A stretch of 64,000 nt of DNA from Rossellomorea aquimaris (GCA_020524245.1 JAIVLN010000001.1:372001-436000); one strand, 5' to 3'; shown: positions 10,740 to 20,143, counted from the first letter of the stretch. Notes: generated by a model from the sequence alone, not told the origin. Program-made: numbers and translations.

Positions 10740-10941
10740 AACGATCTCCTCCCTGCCTAATTCAATACACAGTATATGAGAATTTGGGCATCTTGCTACA
10801 AGATGAGAAACCGCACTGCTCACCATAACCAATATATGAACGTGTGATTCTGCATATTCTATCAGACAAGTGGGTCGTTCAATATAAATAAGTTATGGTA
10901 TCCTTATAAGGAAATAACGGTAGGCTTAGGAGGAGAAATCG

Positions 10942-11487
10942 ATGAATGGGAAAGGAACGAAAATATTAGGAGAAGAACGAAGGGAAATGATTTTGAAGTG
11001 GTTGAAAGAAAGTAATTCTCCTTTAACAGGCAGTCAATTAGCGAAAGATACGAATGTCAGTCGGCAGGTCATTGTTCAAGATATTTCTTTGTTGAAAGCC
11101 CGGAACGAACCGATCATGGCTACTGCACAAGGGTATATTTATTTCCATCCTTCTCCTGCAAAACAAAAGATAACTAGAGTGATCGCCAGTGTGCATTCAG
11201 CAGAGCAAACAGAAGATGAATTGATCACCATCGTCGACTACGGCGTAACGGTGAAAGATGTCACAATTGAACATCCTGTTTATGGAGATTTAACCGGCTC
11301 GATTATGATCAAAAACCGACACGATGTTGAGATGTTTTTGGAAAAAGTCAAAGAAACCAAAGCCTCTTACTTACTTGAGCTGACTGATGGCATTCATCTG
11401 CACACGTTAGAAGCAGATTCAAGCAGACAGTTGGATCAGGCTTGTTCCGCTTTGGAAGAGAAAGGTTACTTACTTTCCCAAAATTAG
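10942..11487 (+). CDS. nadR: Transcription repressor NadR (NiaR/YrxA), HTH plus 3H domain
   Basis: A 181-residue protein. Residues 8-60 form an HTH_11 winged helix (ERREMILKWLKESNSPLTGSQLA), followed by the ligand-binding 3H domain with its conserved His residues near EHPVYGD and in HLHTLE. In Bacilli it represses NAD synthesis genes in response to nicotinate. AGGAGGAG precedes the ATG. It is transcribed opposite to its neighbours. The nadABC/nifS genes that accompany it in B. subtilis are not in this window. Confidence 0.92.
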   Translation: MNGKGTKILGEERREMILKWLKESNSPLTGSQLAKDTNVSRQVIVQDISLLKARNEPIMATAQGYIYFHPSPAKQKITRVIASVHSAEQTEDELITIVDYGVTVKDVTIEHPVYGDLTGSIMIKNRHDVEMFLEKVKETKASYLLELTDGIHLHTLEADSSRQLDQACSALEEKGYLLSQN

Positions 11488-11493
11488 AGGATA

Positions 11494-11526
11494 AGAAAAA
11501 ACAGCCCTTATGGCTGCTTTTTTTAT
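11494..11526. terminator. Bidirectional terminator between nadR and pheB
   Basis: CAGCC-CTTAT-GGCTG with an A-run on the left and a T-run on the right, between convergent genes. Confidence 0.8.
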
Positions 11527-11573
11527 AATTACTATTCCTAAAGGACAATATTCTGTCCACGAAATGTCCACCC

Positions 11574-12023
11574 TCACGCACCAGAACCAATCACGTTCAC
11601 TTGTTTCACATGTTCCAATCGTTTTAAAGCTTTCAGGATACCGTTAATGTCTTCCTTAGCGGAAGCAGTTTCAATCGAAATGGTTACATTCGCTTTTCCC
11701 TGCAATGGAATCGTCTGATGGATCGTCAAAATGTTACATCCAAGTTCAGCTAATATAGCTAAGAGGGATGACAGAGAACCCGATCGATCTTCAAGGTGGA
11801 TGGAGATTGAAACGATCTTCTCTTTGACCATCGTTTCAAAAGCGAAAATCCCATCCCGATATTTATAAAAGGCACTACGACTCAAATCTACAGCTTGCAC
11901 CGCTTGATTGACCGTGCTCACTTTACCAGATTCCAGTAATTCCTTTGCTTCCAACGTTTTGGTCATCGCTTCAGAAAGCAATTCTTCTCTAACTAGATAA
12001 AATCGTTCTCCATACCGTTCCAT
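11574..12023 (-). CDS. pheB: ACT domain-containing protein PheB (UPF0735)
   Basis: A 149-residue protein. The N-terminal segment has a helix-turn-helix-like stretch ([21 protein letters not shown]) and the C-terminal ACT domain covers about residues 72-147 ([20 protein letters not shown]). In B. subtilis pheB lies between obg and pheA. Here pheA is absent: the next gene is nadR in opposite orientation. A role in sensing an amino acid is inferred from the ACT domain only. It has its own SigA-type promoter after the obg terminator. Confidence 0.88.
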   Translation of the reverse strand: MERYGERFYLVREELLSEAMTKTLEAKELLESGKVSTVNQAVQAVDLSRSAFYKYRDGIFAFETMVKEKIVSISIHLEDRSGSLSSLLAILAELGCNILTIHQTIPLQGKANVTISIETASAKEDINGILKALKRLEHVKQVNVIGSGA

Positions 12024-12055
12024 TTTACAGCCTCCTGAATTGGAATGATTTTCTT

Positions 12056-12084
12056 AGTATATAAGAATGAACTATTGAAGGCAA
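12056..12084 (-). promoter_or_regulatory. SigA-type promoter of pheB
   Basis: On the minus strand the -35 is TTGCCT, the spacer 17 bases, and the -10 TATACT. It lies about 35 bases upstream of the pheB ATG and downstream of the obg terminator. Confidence 0.7.
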
Positions 12085-12109
12085 TTTTAATCCTTGCTTT
12101 TCTGTAGAA

Positions 12110-12137
12110 AGAAAAAGACTGTCGTATGTGACAGTCT
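12110..12137 (-). terminator. Intrinsic terminator of obg, overlapping its stop codon
   Basis: On the minus strand AGACTGTC-ACATAC-GACAGTCT is followed by TTTTTCTTT. The 5' arm includes the first bases of the obg stop codon. Confidence 0.85.
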
Positions 12138-13419
12138 ACTCGATGAATTCAAATTCATATTCTAAGATGCGAACGATGTCACCATCTTCAGCACCGCGAT
12201 CACGCAACGCCTGGTCAATTCCCATCCTTCTCATTTGTTGGGAGAATCTGCGGACAGATTCGTCACGTGAGAAGTCTGTCATTTTGAAGAGACGCTCTAT
12301 TTTCCCACCTGTAATGACGAAAGTTCCATCGTCTTCTCTCGATAACTCAAATGGTTGTTCTTCAGCCTGGTGCTTATAAAGGACTCTTTCTTCTTCCTCT
12401 TCTTCTGGTTCATTGAGTGGGAATTCAGGAGCCTTTTCTAATTGGTTCGCAATTTCAAACAGGAGATCCCTGACACCATTCTTCGTAATTGCTGAGATCG
12501 GGAAGATCGGATAATCTCCGACTTTTTCTTTAAATTCTTCCAAGTTTTCCTCTGCACCCGGAATATCCATCTTATTCGCAACGATGAGCTGTGGACGCTC
12601 CGTCAATCGAAGGTTATACTGCTTCAACTCTTCGTTGATCTTTAAGAAATCTTCGTATGGATCTCGGCCTTCCATACCTGACATGTCGACAACATGGACG
12701 ATGACCCTCGTACGTTCGATATGACGCAAGAATTGATGACCGAGCCCGACCCCTTCATGGGCACCTTCAATCAAACCAGGAAGATCCGCCATTACAAAGC
12801 TTCGATTGTCTTCCGTTTCAACGACACCGAGATTTGGACTAAGCGTCGTAAAATGATATTCAGCAATTTTCGGTTTCGCTGCTGAAACGACAGACAATAA
12901 CGTTGACTTACCGACACTCGGGAATCCAACTAACCCAACATCTGCTAACAGTTTCAGCTCTAATGTAATTTCTCGTTCTTCACCTGGTTCACCGTTCTCC
13001 GACAGTTCAGGTGCAGGATTGGAAGGAGTTGCGAATCGGGTGTTTCCTCTTCCACCACGACCACCTCTGGCAATGACGGCTTGTTGCCCATGATCGATCA
13101 AATCGGCAATCACCTGACCGGTCTTCGCATCTGTCACGACCGTTCCAGGAGGAACCTTGACGACCATGTTTTGAGCATTTCGACCGTGCATGTTCTTGGA
13201 CATTCCGTTTTCTCCACGAGGAGCTTTGAAATGCCTATTATAGCGGAAGTCCATAAGAGTCCTTAAGCCTTCTTCCACTTCAAAAACAACATCTCCGCCT
13301 TTTCCACCGTCGCCTCCGGCTGGTCCGCCATCCGGCACATATTTTTCACGACGGAAAGCGACCATACCATTCCCGCCATCGCCTGATTTTACAAATACAT
13401 TTACCTGATCCACAAACAT
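12136..13419 (-). CDS. obg: GTPase Obg (ObgE/CgtA)
   Basis: A 427-residue protein with a Gly-rich N-terminal Obg fold (residues 1-158; [20 protein letters not shown]), the GTPase domain with G1 [10 protein letters not shown]3 DLPGLIEGA and G4 NKMD, and a C-terminal OCT domain. An acidic stretch ([10 protein letters not shown]) joins the last two. It is an essential GTPase linked to ribosome maturation and, in B. subtilis, to entry into sporulation and SigB activation. It is downstream of spo0B with a 20-base gap. Confidence 0.98.
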   Translation of the reverse strand: MFVDQVNVFVKSGDGGNGMVAFRREKYVPDGGPAGGDGGKGGDVVFEVEEGLRTLMDFRYNRHFKAPRGENGMSKNMHGRNAQNMVVKVPPGTVVTDAKTGQVIADLIDHGQQAVIARGGRGGRGNTRFATPSNPAPELSENGEPGEEREITLELKLLADVGLVGFPSVGKSTLLSVVSAAKPKIAEYHFTTLSPNLGVVETEDNRSFVMADLPGLIEGAHEGVGLGHQFLRHIERTRVIVHVVDMSGMEGRDPYEDFLKINEELKQYNLRLTERPQLIVANKMDIPGAEENLEEFKEKVGDYPIFPISAITKNGVRDLLFEIANQLEKAPEFPLNEPEEEEEERVLYKHQAEEQPFELSREDDGTFVITGGKIERLFKMTDFSRDESVRRFSQQMRRMGIDQALRDRGAEDGDIVRILEYEFEFIE

Positions 13420-13439
13420 GGTTCTTTCACCTCTATTTC

Positions 13440-13979
13440 TTATCCTAGTTCGAGGATAAATAACAGTTCATTTTCCTGACAGTAGCTTTCGATGATTGTT
13501 ATGGAATTATGTACAGCCTGTCTTGTTGTATTCAAGAATTCGTCTACTTCCTCCACTTTCAAATCACCTGCAAAATCATAGCTGATCCTTGCCTTTTCAT
13601 CCAACAGTTGGATGGTGATCATCAAATGGGGTTCACAATCCAAATCCACCACTTTTTCCAGGTGTGTCAGGAATTGAAGTGTCCAATCATATAAGCAACT
13701 ATCATATTCGGATAAATCTCTTTCTTGCCCGATTACTTCATAGTCCAGTCGATATTTATTCTGCTGCCAATTGTAGGTTAACAAAAGTTCTGCCATTTTC
13801 GGCATCCTTAAATTCGATACTTTTGCTTCGTTCTTGGACTCTTGAACAATTTGTTCGATGATTTCTTTCGCTCGATCGGTTCGATCAAGTGCCAAGTTGC
13901 CTTTTATTAACTGAAGTTGATTCAGCCAATCATGACGAGCATGACGTAACAGGCTTACAGTATCCCATTTTCCCATCAT
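13440..13979 (-). CDS. spo0B: Sporulation initiation phosphotransferase Spo0B
   Basis: A 179-residue protein with the helical-hairpin phosphotransferase sequence [20 protein letters not shown], which holds the phosphorylated His, and a C-terminal degenerate ATPase-like domain. It relays phosphate from Spo0F to Spo0A. AGGAG lies seven bases before ATGATG, so the first Met is chosen. It is adjacent to obg, as in B. subtilis, but is separated from rpmA by a terminator. Confidence 0.93.
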   Translation of the reverse strand: MMGKWDTVSLLRHARHDWLNQLQLIKGNLALDRTDRAKEIIEQIVQESKNEAKVSNLRMPKMAELLLTYNWQQNKYRLDYEVIGQERDLSEYDSCLYDWTLQFLTHLEKVVDLDCEPHLMITIQLLDEKARISYDFAGDLKVEEVDEFLNTTRQAVHNSITIIESYCQENELLFILELG

Positions 13980-14041
13980 AACAGCACTCCTAAACTAATA
14001 ATTGACAGTACCCTTTTCTTATTGGAGGGGAGCTTTTGATC

Positions 14042-14070
14042 ATTATCACCATTTATTCAAGAATGAGCAA
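14042..14070 (-). promoter_or_regulatory. Candidate promoter of spo0B-obg
   Basis: On the minus strand the -35-like TTGCTC, a 17-base spacer and the -10 GATAAT lie downstream of the rpmA terminator and about 65 bases before the spo0B start. The match is moderate. Confidence 0.4.
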
Positions 14071-14105
14071 TATCTAATTCATTAGAAAAGAGACTCCTAT
14101 CCAAG

Positions 14106-14140
14106 AAGAAAAAAACTCTAACCAGTCCGGTTAGAGTTTT
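14106..14140 (-). terminator. Intrinsic terminator after rpmA
   Basis: On the minus strand AAAACTCTAACC-GGACT-GGTTAGAGTTTT is followed by a T-run, five bases after the rpmA stop codon. Confidence 0.9.
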
Positions 14141-14145
14141 GAGTG

Positions 14146-14436
14146 TTACGCTTCTTTGGCTACTGGGTAAACACTTACTTGCTTACGGTTACGGCCAAGA
14201 CGTTCGAAACGAACGACGCCGTCTACCTTAGCGAATAGAGTGTCATCTCCGCCGCGGCCTACGTTTTTACCAGGGTAGATTTTTGTTCCGCGTTGACGGA
14301 AAAGGATAGATCCACCTGTAACAGTTTGTCCGTCAGCTCTTTTAGCTCCAAGACGCTTGGAGATAGAGTCACGGCCGTTCTTTGTACTACCAACACCCTT
14401 CTTGGATGCGAAGTACTGCAGGTTTAATTTAAGCAT
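14146..14436 (-). CDS. rpmA: 50S ribosomal protein L27 (with cleavable N-terminus)
   Basis: A 96-residue protein beginning [21 protein letters not shown]. In Firmicutes the first nine residues (up to F) are removed by the protease Prp, exposing ASKKG, which reaches the peptidyl-transferase centre. AGGAGG nine bases upstream supports the ATG at 14436 rather than an in-frame GTG at 14445. The start lies eight bases inside the end of prp. Confidence 0.97.
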   Translation of the reverse strand: MLKLNLQYFASKKGVGSTKNGRDSISKRLGAKRADGQTVTGGSILFRQRGTKIYPGKNVGRGGDDTLFAKVDGVVRFERLGRNRKQVSVYPVAKEA

Positions 14437-14776
14437 GGGATGCACCTCCTAAAACCTCAATTTTAATATATTGACCATAGTCACGTTCAATTGTTCTCAA
14501 TGAAACAAGCATGCCTTCTAGTAAAAGCTGTATCTTCTCAGATGTTTCTTCACTTACAGCGGAAGGCGTTTTAAAGAGTAAGTAACCGCCATTATCACGG
14601 GTTTCTACTTCAGGTTCGACCTGGCAGATTTCCTCGATTGCATTAACGGATCCGAAAGAAACAGCCGTAACAGCTGCACATACGAGATCGTGTCCGTATG
14701 GACCTGATTCCGCATGTCCCGTAATGCTGAATGAGACGATTTTTCCCTCTTGTCGTTGGATCTTAACCCTTAACAT
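14429..14776 (-). CDS. prp: Ribosomal-processing cysteine protease Prp (YsxB)
   Basis: A 115-residue protein with the catalytic pair His21 and Cys33 in [20 protein letters not shown]. It removes the N-terminal extension of L27, encoded immediately downstream with an eight-base overlap. It lies two bases from rplU. The triad rplU-prp-rpmA is conserved in Firmicutes whose L27 carries the extension. Confidence 0.95.
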   Translation of the reverse strand: MLRVKIQRQEGKIVSFSITGHAESGPYGHDLVCAAVTAVSFGSVNAIEEICQVEPEVETRDNGGYLLFKTPSAVSEETSEKIQLLLEGMLVSLRTIERDYGQYIKIEVLGGASHA

Positions 14777-14778
14777 AA

Positions 14779-15087
14779 TTAAGCGTTGATTTTGTCGATA
14801 ACGACTTTAGTGTAAGGTTGACGATGTCCTTGCTTACGACGGTAGTTCTTCTTAGGCTTGAACTTGTAAACAACGACTTTCTTACCGCGACCTTGCTTTT
14901 CGACTTTCGCTGTTACAGTCGCACCGTCGACCATAGGGCTACCGACTTTCACGTCGTCTCCACCTACCATCAATACACGGTCGAATGTTACTGTTTCACC
15001 AGCTTCAACGTCCAACTTTTCGATGTAAAGTTCTTGTCCTTCTTCAACGCGGAATTGCTTTCCACCTGTTTCGATAATTGCGTACAT
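14779..15087 (-). CDS. rplU: 50S ribosomal protein L21
   Basis: A 102-residue protein starting [18 protein letters not shown] and ending near [14 protein letters not shown], both typical of L21. It is the first gene of the rplU-prp-rpmA operon, behind a structured leader and a strong promoter. Confidence 0.98.
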   Translation of the reverse strand: MYAIIETGGKQFRVEEGQELYIEKLDVEAGETVTFDRVLMVGGDDVKVGSPMVDGATVTAKVEKQGRGKKVVVYKFKPKKNYRRKQGHRQPYTKVVIDKINA

Positions 15088-15214
15088 ATTTGCACCTCCT
15101 ATTATACTCAGACTCGCCAGCGCAGGTGCCCTTGAATCAATATAGCTATTGCTTCAAAAGTGCGGCTTGAAAACCTGGTTTGTGCGGTTGGAGCTAGGTG
15201 CTCCAAAAACCAAC
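15088..15214 (-). promoter_or_regulatory. L21-type ribosomal protein leader
   Basis: The untranslated leader, about 127 bases long, lies between the mapped-by-eye promoter and rplU. It contains the hairpin GGAGCACCTAGCTCC near its 5' end and further pairing potential before the AGGAGGTG ribosome-binding site. Bacillus rplU operons carry an L21 leader RNA at this position; I infer the same class from position and structure, not from a covariance search. Confidence 0.6.
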
Positions 15215-15220
15215 AGAAAA

Positions 15221-15250
15221 ATCATACCATAATGCGCGTGAGATTGTCAA
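15221..15250 (-). promoter_or_regulatory. SigA promoter of rplU-prp-rpmA
   Basis: On the minus strand the -35 is a perfect TTGACA, the spacer 18 bases, and the -10 TATGAT. The -35 overlaps the stop codon of the upstream rng gene. Confidence 0.8.
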
Positions 15251-16701
15251 CGCGTTTCCTGGCTAATCCGTGCTTCGATTTCATTCTTTGGTCCGATCTG
15301 TCGGACATGGAATTCTTTCGGTTTTGAAGTTGATTTTTCGGTGATATAGAGTTCTGCGGGTACCTGTTCAGAAAGATGGTTCTTCCTGTCCTGTCCGCTT
15401 TCTGTGACAAATTGATAAAGTCGATGGGACAGCTCGATCCAAACACCTGTCTCATCCGTATGACGAAGCTCATAAAGGACTCGTTCCAGTTGGTGATAAA
15501 TTGACTCTGCTGATAGTTGTCGTTGGTATGAGTGACAAAATGAACATGCTTCTGTCAGTTGGGCAGACAAGCTCTCTCTCACTTTTTGACGTGTCAGCTC
15601 CATCAATCCAAGAGCGGTAAACCCATAGACCTTTGTATGGATGGGGTCTTTCGAGAGTACTTCTCTTAGTTTCATCTCCACTTCCTTCCGATGCTGTTCC
15701 TTTGGCATCCGAATGAAGTCGATGACGATCATACCGCTGATGTTTCGAAGCCTCAATTGCTTTCCAACCTCTGCAGCGGCTAATAGATTCGTTTCCAATA
15801 CGGTACGTTCCCGATCTTGTTTACCTGTGAACTTTCCTGTGTTCACATCGACGACTGTAAGTGCTTCGGTCGAATCAATTTGTATTTGCCCCCCATTTTT
15901 CAACCAAACAGAAGGTAACAAGGCTTTTTGAATGACCGGTTCAATTTGGTAATGAGCAAAGATGTTTTCAGTCCCTCTATACATGGAGACTTCGTATGAA
16001 TCTGGAAGTTGATCTCGATACCTTTGATACATGGCGGCTTTGTCGAATACAAGATTCACCGGATGGCCAGCTACATGATTCAGAGCGGTATCAACGATCG
16101 AATGACCCTTATACAATAAACCGCTTTTCTTCATTTTCAATGAATCTTCTTGTATGGTAGTCCAAACCGTTCTGAGCTCCTTGCATTCTATTTCTAAGCT
16201 CGCTTTGTCTGTAGAAGCACTTGAAGTTCGCATGATCAAACCTTCAGGAGGATTAATCAAATCTTCTCCAAGGTTCTTCATCTGGACTTTATCTTCATCT
16301 GAGAGCTTTTTAGATAATGCGATATGTCCACTGAAAGGCAAATAAACAAGATTCTCTCCCGGGATCGTAATGTTTTCAGTCAGGAGAGGTCCCTTGTTAT
16401 TTGATGCTTCCCGTTTCACTTGTACAATCAACGATTGGCCTTCATGTACAAGTTCATTGATCGGCTGTTGATTTTGATTTTTTACAAGGTCTGTTGAATG
16501 GATGAAACCGTTCTGTTCAAAACCGATGTCAATGAATGCCGCATGGATACCAGGTAGAACTTTAGAAACCCGTCCGAAATATATATTCCCTGCTTTCGGA
16601 TATTCCTCAGGACGCTCTATGAGGATTTCAACTACCTTTCCATCTTGAATAATGGCAGCTCTCTTCTCTGAAGTTGTTAAATTGAATATGATTTCGTTCA
16701 T
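15247..16701 (-). CDS. rng: RNase E/G family ribonuclease
   Basis: A 484-residue protein with an N-terminal S1-like domain (YFGRVSKVLPGIHAAFIDIG), a catalytic core with TVVDVNTGKFTG and IVIDFIRM (the two metal-binding Asp residues), and the zinc-link Cys pair CSFC. The length fits RNase G without the degradosome scaffold of RNase E. The ATG at 16701 has GAGG six bases upstream. B. subtilis lacks this enzyme; several other Bacilli have it at this same place between spoIVFB and rplU. It probably acts in rRNA maturation and mRNA decay. Confidence 0.93.
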   Translation of the reverse strand: MNEIIFNLTTSEKRAAIIQDGKVVEILIERPEEYPKAGNIYFGRVSKVLPGIHAAFIDIGFEQNGFIHSTDLVKNQNQQPINELVHEGQSLIVQVKREASNNKGPLLTENITIPGENLVYLPFSGHIALSKKLSDEDKVQMKNLGEDLINPPEGLIMRTSSASTDKASLEIECKELRTVWTTIQEDSLKMKKSGLLYKGHSIVDTALNHVAGHPVNLVFDKAAMYQRYRDQLPDSYEVSMYRGTENIFAHYQIEPVIQKALLPSVWLKNGGQIQIDSTEALTVVDVNTGKFTGKQDRERTVLETNLLAAAEVGKQLRLRNISGMIVIDFIRMPKEQHRKEVEMKLREVLSKDPIHTKVYGFTALGLMELTRQKVRESLSAQLTEACSFCHSYQRQLSAESIYHQLERVLYELRHTDETGVWIELSHRLYQFVTESGQDRKNHLSEQVPAELYITEKSTSKPKEFHVRQIGPKNEIEARISQETR

Positions 16702-16743
16702 GTCCTTCCTCAATTCCGAGTCTCAATCACTTTTCCATCTATT

Positions 16744-17586
16744 TTATCGAAAAAGATCCTGGATTGCACATGTCTTGGCACTTTGCTTGAAATAAGCAGT
16801 AAGGAGTTCCTTTTCCTTACAAATGTAAGGTGGATCAGACTTGATATGCACTTCGTGTTCGTACCCTTTATAAAGGGCGGAAAGCACTCCACCTACCGTC
16901 ACTGTCGGGTCGACGGTGAGGACTTTCTTTTTGTTAGGTTTCTGTATCGTATTCAATCGTTCCAACAAAAATCGAACATAAACATAAGGCTGGTGTTTCC
17001 ACTCCACATAATGGGCATAAAGTAAGAAGGACGACACGATCAAAAGGTTCATGTGAAATGGAAATAGAAGCATGCAGCCGCTAAAAAAAGTCAGAAGTAA
17101 TACGGAAGACGATATAAGCATACAGCTCTTTGCCTTTTTATACGGCAAGAAGACGGTTAAACATAAAAAAAGAAGCTTACCTCCATCCAATGGCCAAATC
17201 GGCAAAAGGTTGAATAATAAGATCATCCAATTGATCGAAACAAAAAGGTCCAGTAAGAACGGATCTCCAATGCCAATTTGTATTAGAAATAAGCTACCCA
17301 CAATCATCCATACATGTTGCAATGGCCCAGCCAATGTGACTGATAATTCCTCACGATAAGGTCTGTTCCCATACTCATCCATTTCAGCAACTCCGCCAAA
17401 CGGAAGCATTTCTACTTTTACTAATCTCCATTTGAAAAACAGCGCAGTAAGTGCATGACCTAATTCATGTATGAAGATGACGATGAATAGAATGAGGAAC
17501 TCGCGAAAATGACCTGTGATGACGCTGACAATCGCCACGATCCAAAGAAGAGGATTGATTTTGATTAGTGTGAACAGTTTCCACAT
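16744..17586 (-). CDS. spoIVFB: SpoIVFB, intramembrane site-2 protease for pro-SigK
   Basis: A 280-residue polytopic protein with the zinc motif HELGH (His40, Glu41, His44) and the third ligand Asp134 in NLLPIWPLDGG. A cytoplasmic region after residue about 195 resembles the CBS-like domain of SpoIVFB. It cleaves pro-SigK in the outer forespore membrane. Its ATG shares one base with the spoIVFA stop (TGATG), so translation is coupled. Confidence 0.95.
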   Translation of the reverse strand: MWKLFTLIKINPLLWIVAIVSVITGHFREFLILFIVIFIHELGHALTALFFKWRLVKVEMLPFGGVAEMDEYGNRPYREELSVTLAGPLQHVWMIVGSLFLIQIGIGDPFLLDLFVSINWMILLFNLLPIWPLDGGKLLFLCLTVFLPYKKAKSCMLISSSVLLLTFFSGCMLLFPFHMNLLIVSSFLLYAHYVEWKHQPYVYVRFLLERLNTIQKPNKKKVLTVDPTVTVGGVLSALYKGYEHEVHIKSDPPYICKEKELLTAYFKQSAKTCAIQDLFR

Positions 17587-18326
17587 CAGTCTGAAGACAA
17601 GGCTTTCAGAGGATCTACGAAACCACCATTATCTTTGATGGCGAAGTAAAACAATCCTGAGCCAGTCTTCTCTTCTTTGGTCACTTTCCCTAATTGCGCA
17701 CCTGCATCGATGTAATTGTAAAGCTTGATGCTCTCGTTGATTTTATCCAATTTCCCGTACCAGGATTCGCTCCCATCAAAATGTTGGACGACAACGGTTT
17801 TTCCCAATTGATCTTTGTCACCGACATAGATGACGAATCCTTCCTTAATGGAAGAAACATCAGAATTACTGCCCGTTTCCAGCAGGACACCTTTTCCGTT
17901 GTCTTTGAACGATTGCAATACTTTCGCATTGGCCGGTAATGCATATTCAGCTAATGCTCCCGTACCCGTACCATCAGACTTTTCCTTTTTTTCCGTCGGG
18001 AACAGAGCGATCGGCTTTCCGAATTTCTCTTCATACCAACCTGCAATGGAAGCAAACTGGAATTCCTCTTCAAACGCCTGGTTGATGTAGTCCTGGGCAT
18101 TCACCATTGGTCCGGTGGGATTTTTGAAAACGATTCCTACAACTAAAAATAGGCACACCGCGGCCATTATGCGGAAGAGAAATCCTTCTGAAGAGAATAA
18201 AGGATGCCCACTTTGTCCACGATCAAGGTAATTTCTATTATCTGAGAACGTATTGTCTGATGATGGTTTTTGGCTCTTAAAATGATGTTGATATTTTCTC
18301 CGGATTTCGTCCGCCCGATTTTTCAT
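17586..18326 (-). CDS. spoIVFA: SpoIVFA, regulator/scaffold of SpoIVFB with M23-like domain
   Basis: A 246-residue protein. A basic, Ser/Asn-rich cytoplasmic N-terminus is followed by one membrane helix (about residues 50-68) and a C-terminal degenerate M23 peptidase fold (VVQHFDGSESWYGKLDKI and IDAGAQLGKV). In B. subtilis SpoIVFA holds SpoIVFB inactive together with BofA until cut by SpoIVB. It is the first gene of the spoIVF operon. Confidence 0.9.
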   Translation of the reverse strand: MKNRADEIRRKYQHHFKSQKPSSDNTFSDNRNYLDRGQSGHPLFSSEGFLFRIMAAVCLFLVVGIVFKNPTGPMVNAQDYINQAFEEEFQFASIAGWYEEKFGKPIALFPTEKKEKSDGTGTGALAEYALPANAKVLQSFKDNGKGVLLETGSNSDVSSIKEGFVIYVGDKDQLGKTVVVQHFDGSESWYGKLDKINESIKLYNYIDAGAQLGKVTKEEKTGSGLFYFAIKDNGGFVDPLKALSSD

Positions 18327-18356
18327 TGACCTCCACCCTCTACACCTGATTTGTAC

Positions 18357-18386
18357 ATGTTTATGACTTGTCCGGTGGAATTATGC
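18357..18386 (-). promoter_or_regulatory. Candidate SigE promoter of the spoIVF operon
   Basis: On the minus strand GCATAATT, a 13-base spacer and CATAAACAT resemble the SigE -35 and -10 elements and lie about 35 bases before the spoIVFA start. The spoIVF operon of B. subtilis is SigE-dependent, which supports the reading. The match is by eye. Confidence 0.4.
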
Positions 18387-18519
18387 CATTCGAGTGGTTA
18401 TCCCGTTTTCTGGTCTGTGGTCTGAGTTGTGAAAACAGAGGAAGAGGAAGACCCCTCCAAAAGGGCTCTCTAGATAGTGACTTGCATAGTTTTGGCGTTT
18501 TCACCACCCTCACTCCCAT

Positions 18520-18579
18520 AAAAAAAGCCAGACCCTATCCTTTACATGTTCATGAACATATAAAGAGAGTCTGGCTTTT
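18520..18579 (-). terminator. Intrinsic terminator of the mreBCD-minCD operon
   Basis: On the minus strand AAAAGCCAGAC and GTCTGGCTTTT form a long stem around an internal palindrome (ATGTTCATGAACAT), followed by a T-run. It begins four bases after the minD stop. Between this point and spoIVFA there is about 130 bases with no gene. Confidence 0.85.
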
Positions 18580-18582
18580 ACA

Positions 18583-19380
18583 TTATGATCTTATTCCGAA
18601 GAATTGTTTCACTTTCTTGAATAGACCTTTGTCTTGTTCAAGTGACATCAATGGAACGGATTCGCCTAAGATTCTTCTCGCGATGTTCCGATAGGCTTGT
18701 GAAGCTTTCGTATCAGGATTCAATGCAATCGGCTCTCCACGGTTGGAGGCACGAATCACCAATTCATCATCCACCACGATACCAAGCAACTCAATCGCCA
18801 ATATGGAGACAATTTCATCCACATCTAACGAATCTCCATTTTCCATCATGTGTGCTTTCAGTCGATTGACAATCAACTTCGGAGGTTCGATGTCTTCTTG
18901 CTCCAATAATCCAATGATTCGGTCCGCATCCCTGACAGAGGACGTTTCAGGATTGGTTACGACGATGGATTTGTCAGCACCTGCAATCGCATTTTTGAAC
19001 CCTTGTTCGATACCTGCAGGACAATCAATGATGACGTAATCATAGTCTTGTTTCAACTCGGTCACAATCCGTTTCATCTGCTCAGGTACGACAGCACTTT
19101 TATCTTTGGTTTGCGCTGCAGGAAGCAGGTACAGACATTCAAAACGTTTATCTTTTATTAAAGCTTGGTGGAGTTTACAGCGGTTATGCGCTACATCCAC
19201 CAGGTCATATATGATTCGATTTTCCAGCCCCATGATGACGTCCAGATTTCGAAGGCCAATGTCGGTATCAATCAGACATACCTTCTTTCCAAGGAGTGCA
19301 AGTGATGTTCCAATATTAGCTGTTGTTGTGGTTTTTCCAACTCCGCCTTTTCCAGATGTAATTACGATCGCTTCACCCAC
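18583..19380 (-). CDS. minD: Septum site-determining ATPase MinD
   Basis: A 265-residue ATPase with the deviant Walker A SGKGGVGKTTTTANIG, DTDIGLRNLDVIMGLENR and the C-terminal amphipathic membrane-targeting helix KGLFKKVKQFFGIRS. With MinC it blocks division at the poles. It follows minC by 17 bases at the end of the mre-min operon. Confidence 0.98.
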   Translation of the reverse strand: MGEAIVITSGKGGVGKTTTTANIGTSLALLGKKVCLIDTDIGLRNLDVIMGLENRIIYDLVDVAHNRCKLHQALIKDKRFECLYLLPAAQTKDKSAVVPEQMKRIVTELKQDYDYVIIDCPAGIEQGFKNAIAGADKSIVVTNPETSSVRDADRIIGLLEQEDIEPPKLIVNRLKAHMMENGDSLDVDEIVSILAIELLGIVVDDELVIRASNRGEPIALNPDTKASQAYRNIARRILGESVPLMSLEQDKGLFKKVKQFFGIRS

Positions 19381-19397
19381 AAAACATTCCCCTTTCC

Positions 19398-20081
19398 CTA
19401 CAGTCGGTTTAAACCGGGTCTGATCTGATGTAAGATGTGTAAACTGTCCAATTTGATTTCATCGTTTTCTTCATCTAAAAAAGCACACCCACCAGAGTAT
19501 TCCTGTTCATCTTCTTCATCTTGAAACATTTGATCGGCAATACGTACTAAGGATGGAATCATAACAGATGCTGCAACGACAGCACTCGAACGTCCTTCGC
19601 ACCCAGCATGGGCAATCCCTTTCAATGCTCCCATGACGAAGATATTCCCAGTAGCTGCTACATAGCCACCTGGATTGACATCTCCGATCAATAACAGATC
19701 TCCTTGTACTTTCAAGATCTGCCCTGAACGAATCATCCGATTGACGGATGTCACTTCATTTTCTTTCTTCAAGAATTCTGCTTCTTCTTTCGTGATGACT
19801 TCGGACTCGATGACATCGACAAGCAGGTTTTTCTTTTGATATATGATTTTTCGAAGCAGTTCTTCTTGTTGTTCGGTCAAGTACCTTTTTCCAACCCTTA
19901 CGTTAACAGGTATCTTAGGACCGTCGGATCCCTGGTTTTCAGATGGATGAATCAATTTCGTCTCCAATTCAGAGAGCAATTGCTCGAAGGTACAATTGTC
20001 ATCCAAATTCAGGATCAATCCTTCTTTTGTTCCTTTTATCGTTACATAATGGTTGTTTGCTTGTTTCTGTTTCTGCGCCAT
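19398..20081 (-). CDS. minC: Septum site-determining protein MinC
   Basis: A 227-residue protein with an N-terminal MinC domain (YVTIKGTKEGLILNLDDNC) and a C-terminal beta-helix domain (GDLLLIGDVNPGGYVAATG) that binds MinD and FtsZ. GAGGTG nine bases upstream supports the ATG at 20081; the longer open frame begins upstream of that site. Confidence 0.95.
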   Translation of the reverse strand: MAQKQKQANNHYVTIKGTKEGLILNLDDNCTFEQLLSELETKLIHPSENQGSDGPKIPVNVRVGKRYLTEQQEELLRKIIYQKKNLLVDVIESEVITKEEAEFLKKENEVTSVNRMIRSGQILKVQGDLLLIGDVNPGGYVAATGNIFVMGALKGIAHAGCEGRSSAVVAASVMIPSLVRIADQMFQDEEDEQEYSGGCAFLDEENDEIKLDSLHILHQIRPGLNRL

Positions 20082-20143
20082 TACCCTGTTCACCTCAACA
20101 TACACAAATTCGACAATGTCAATTGGGAATCCTTTTTTCTACC

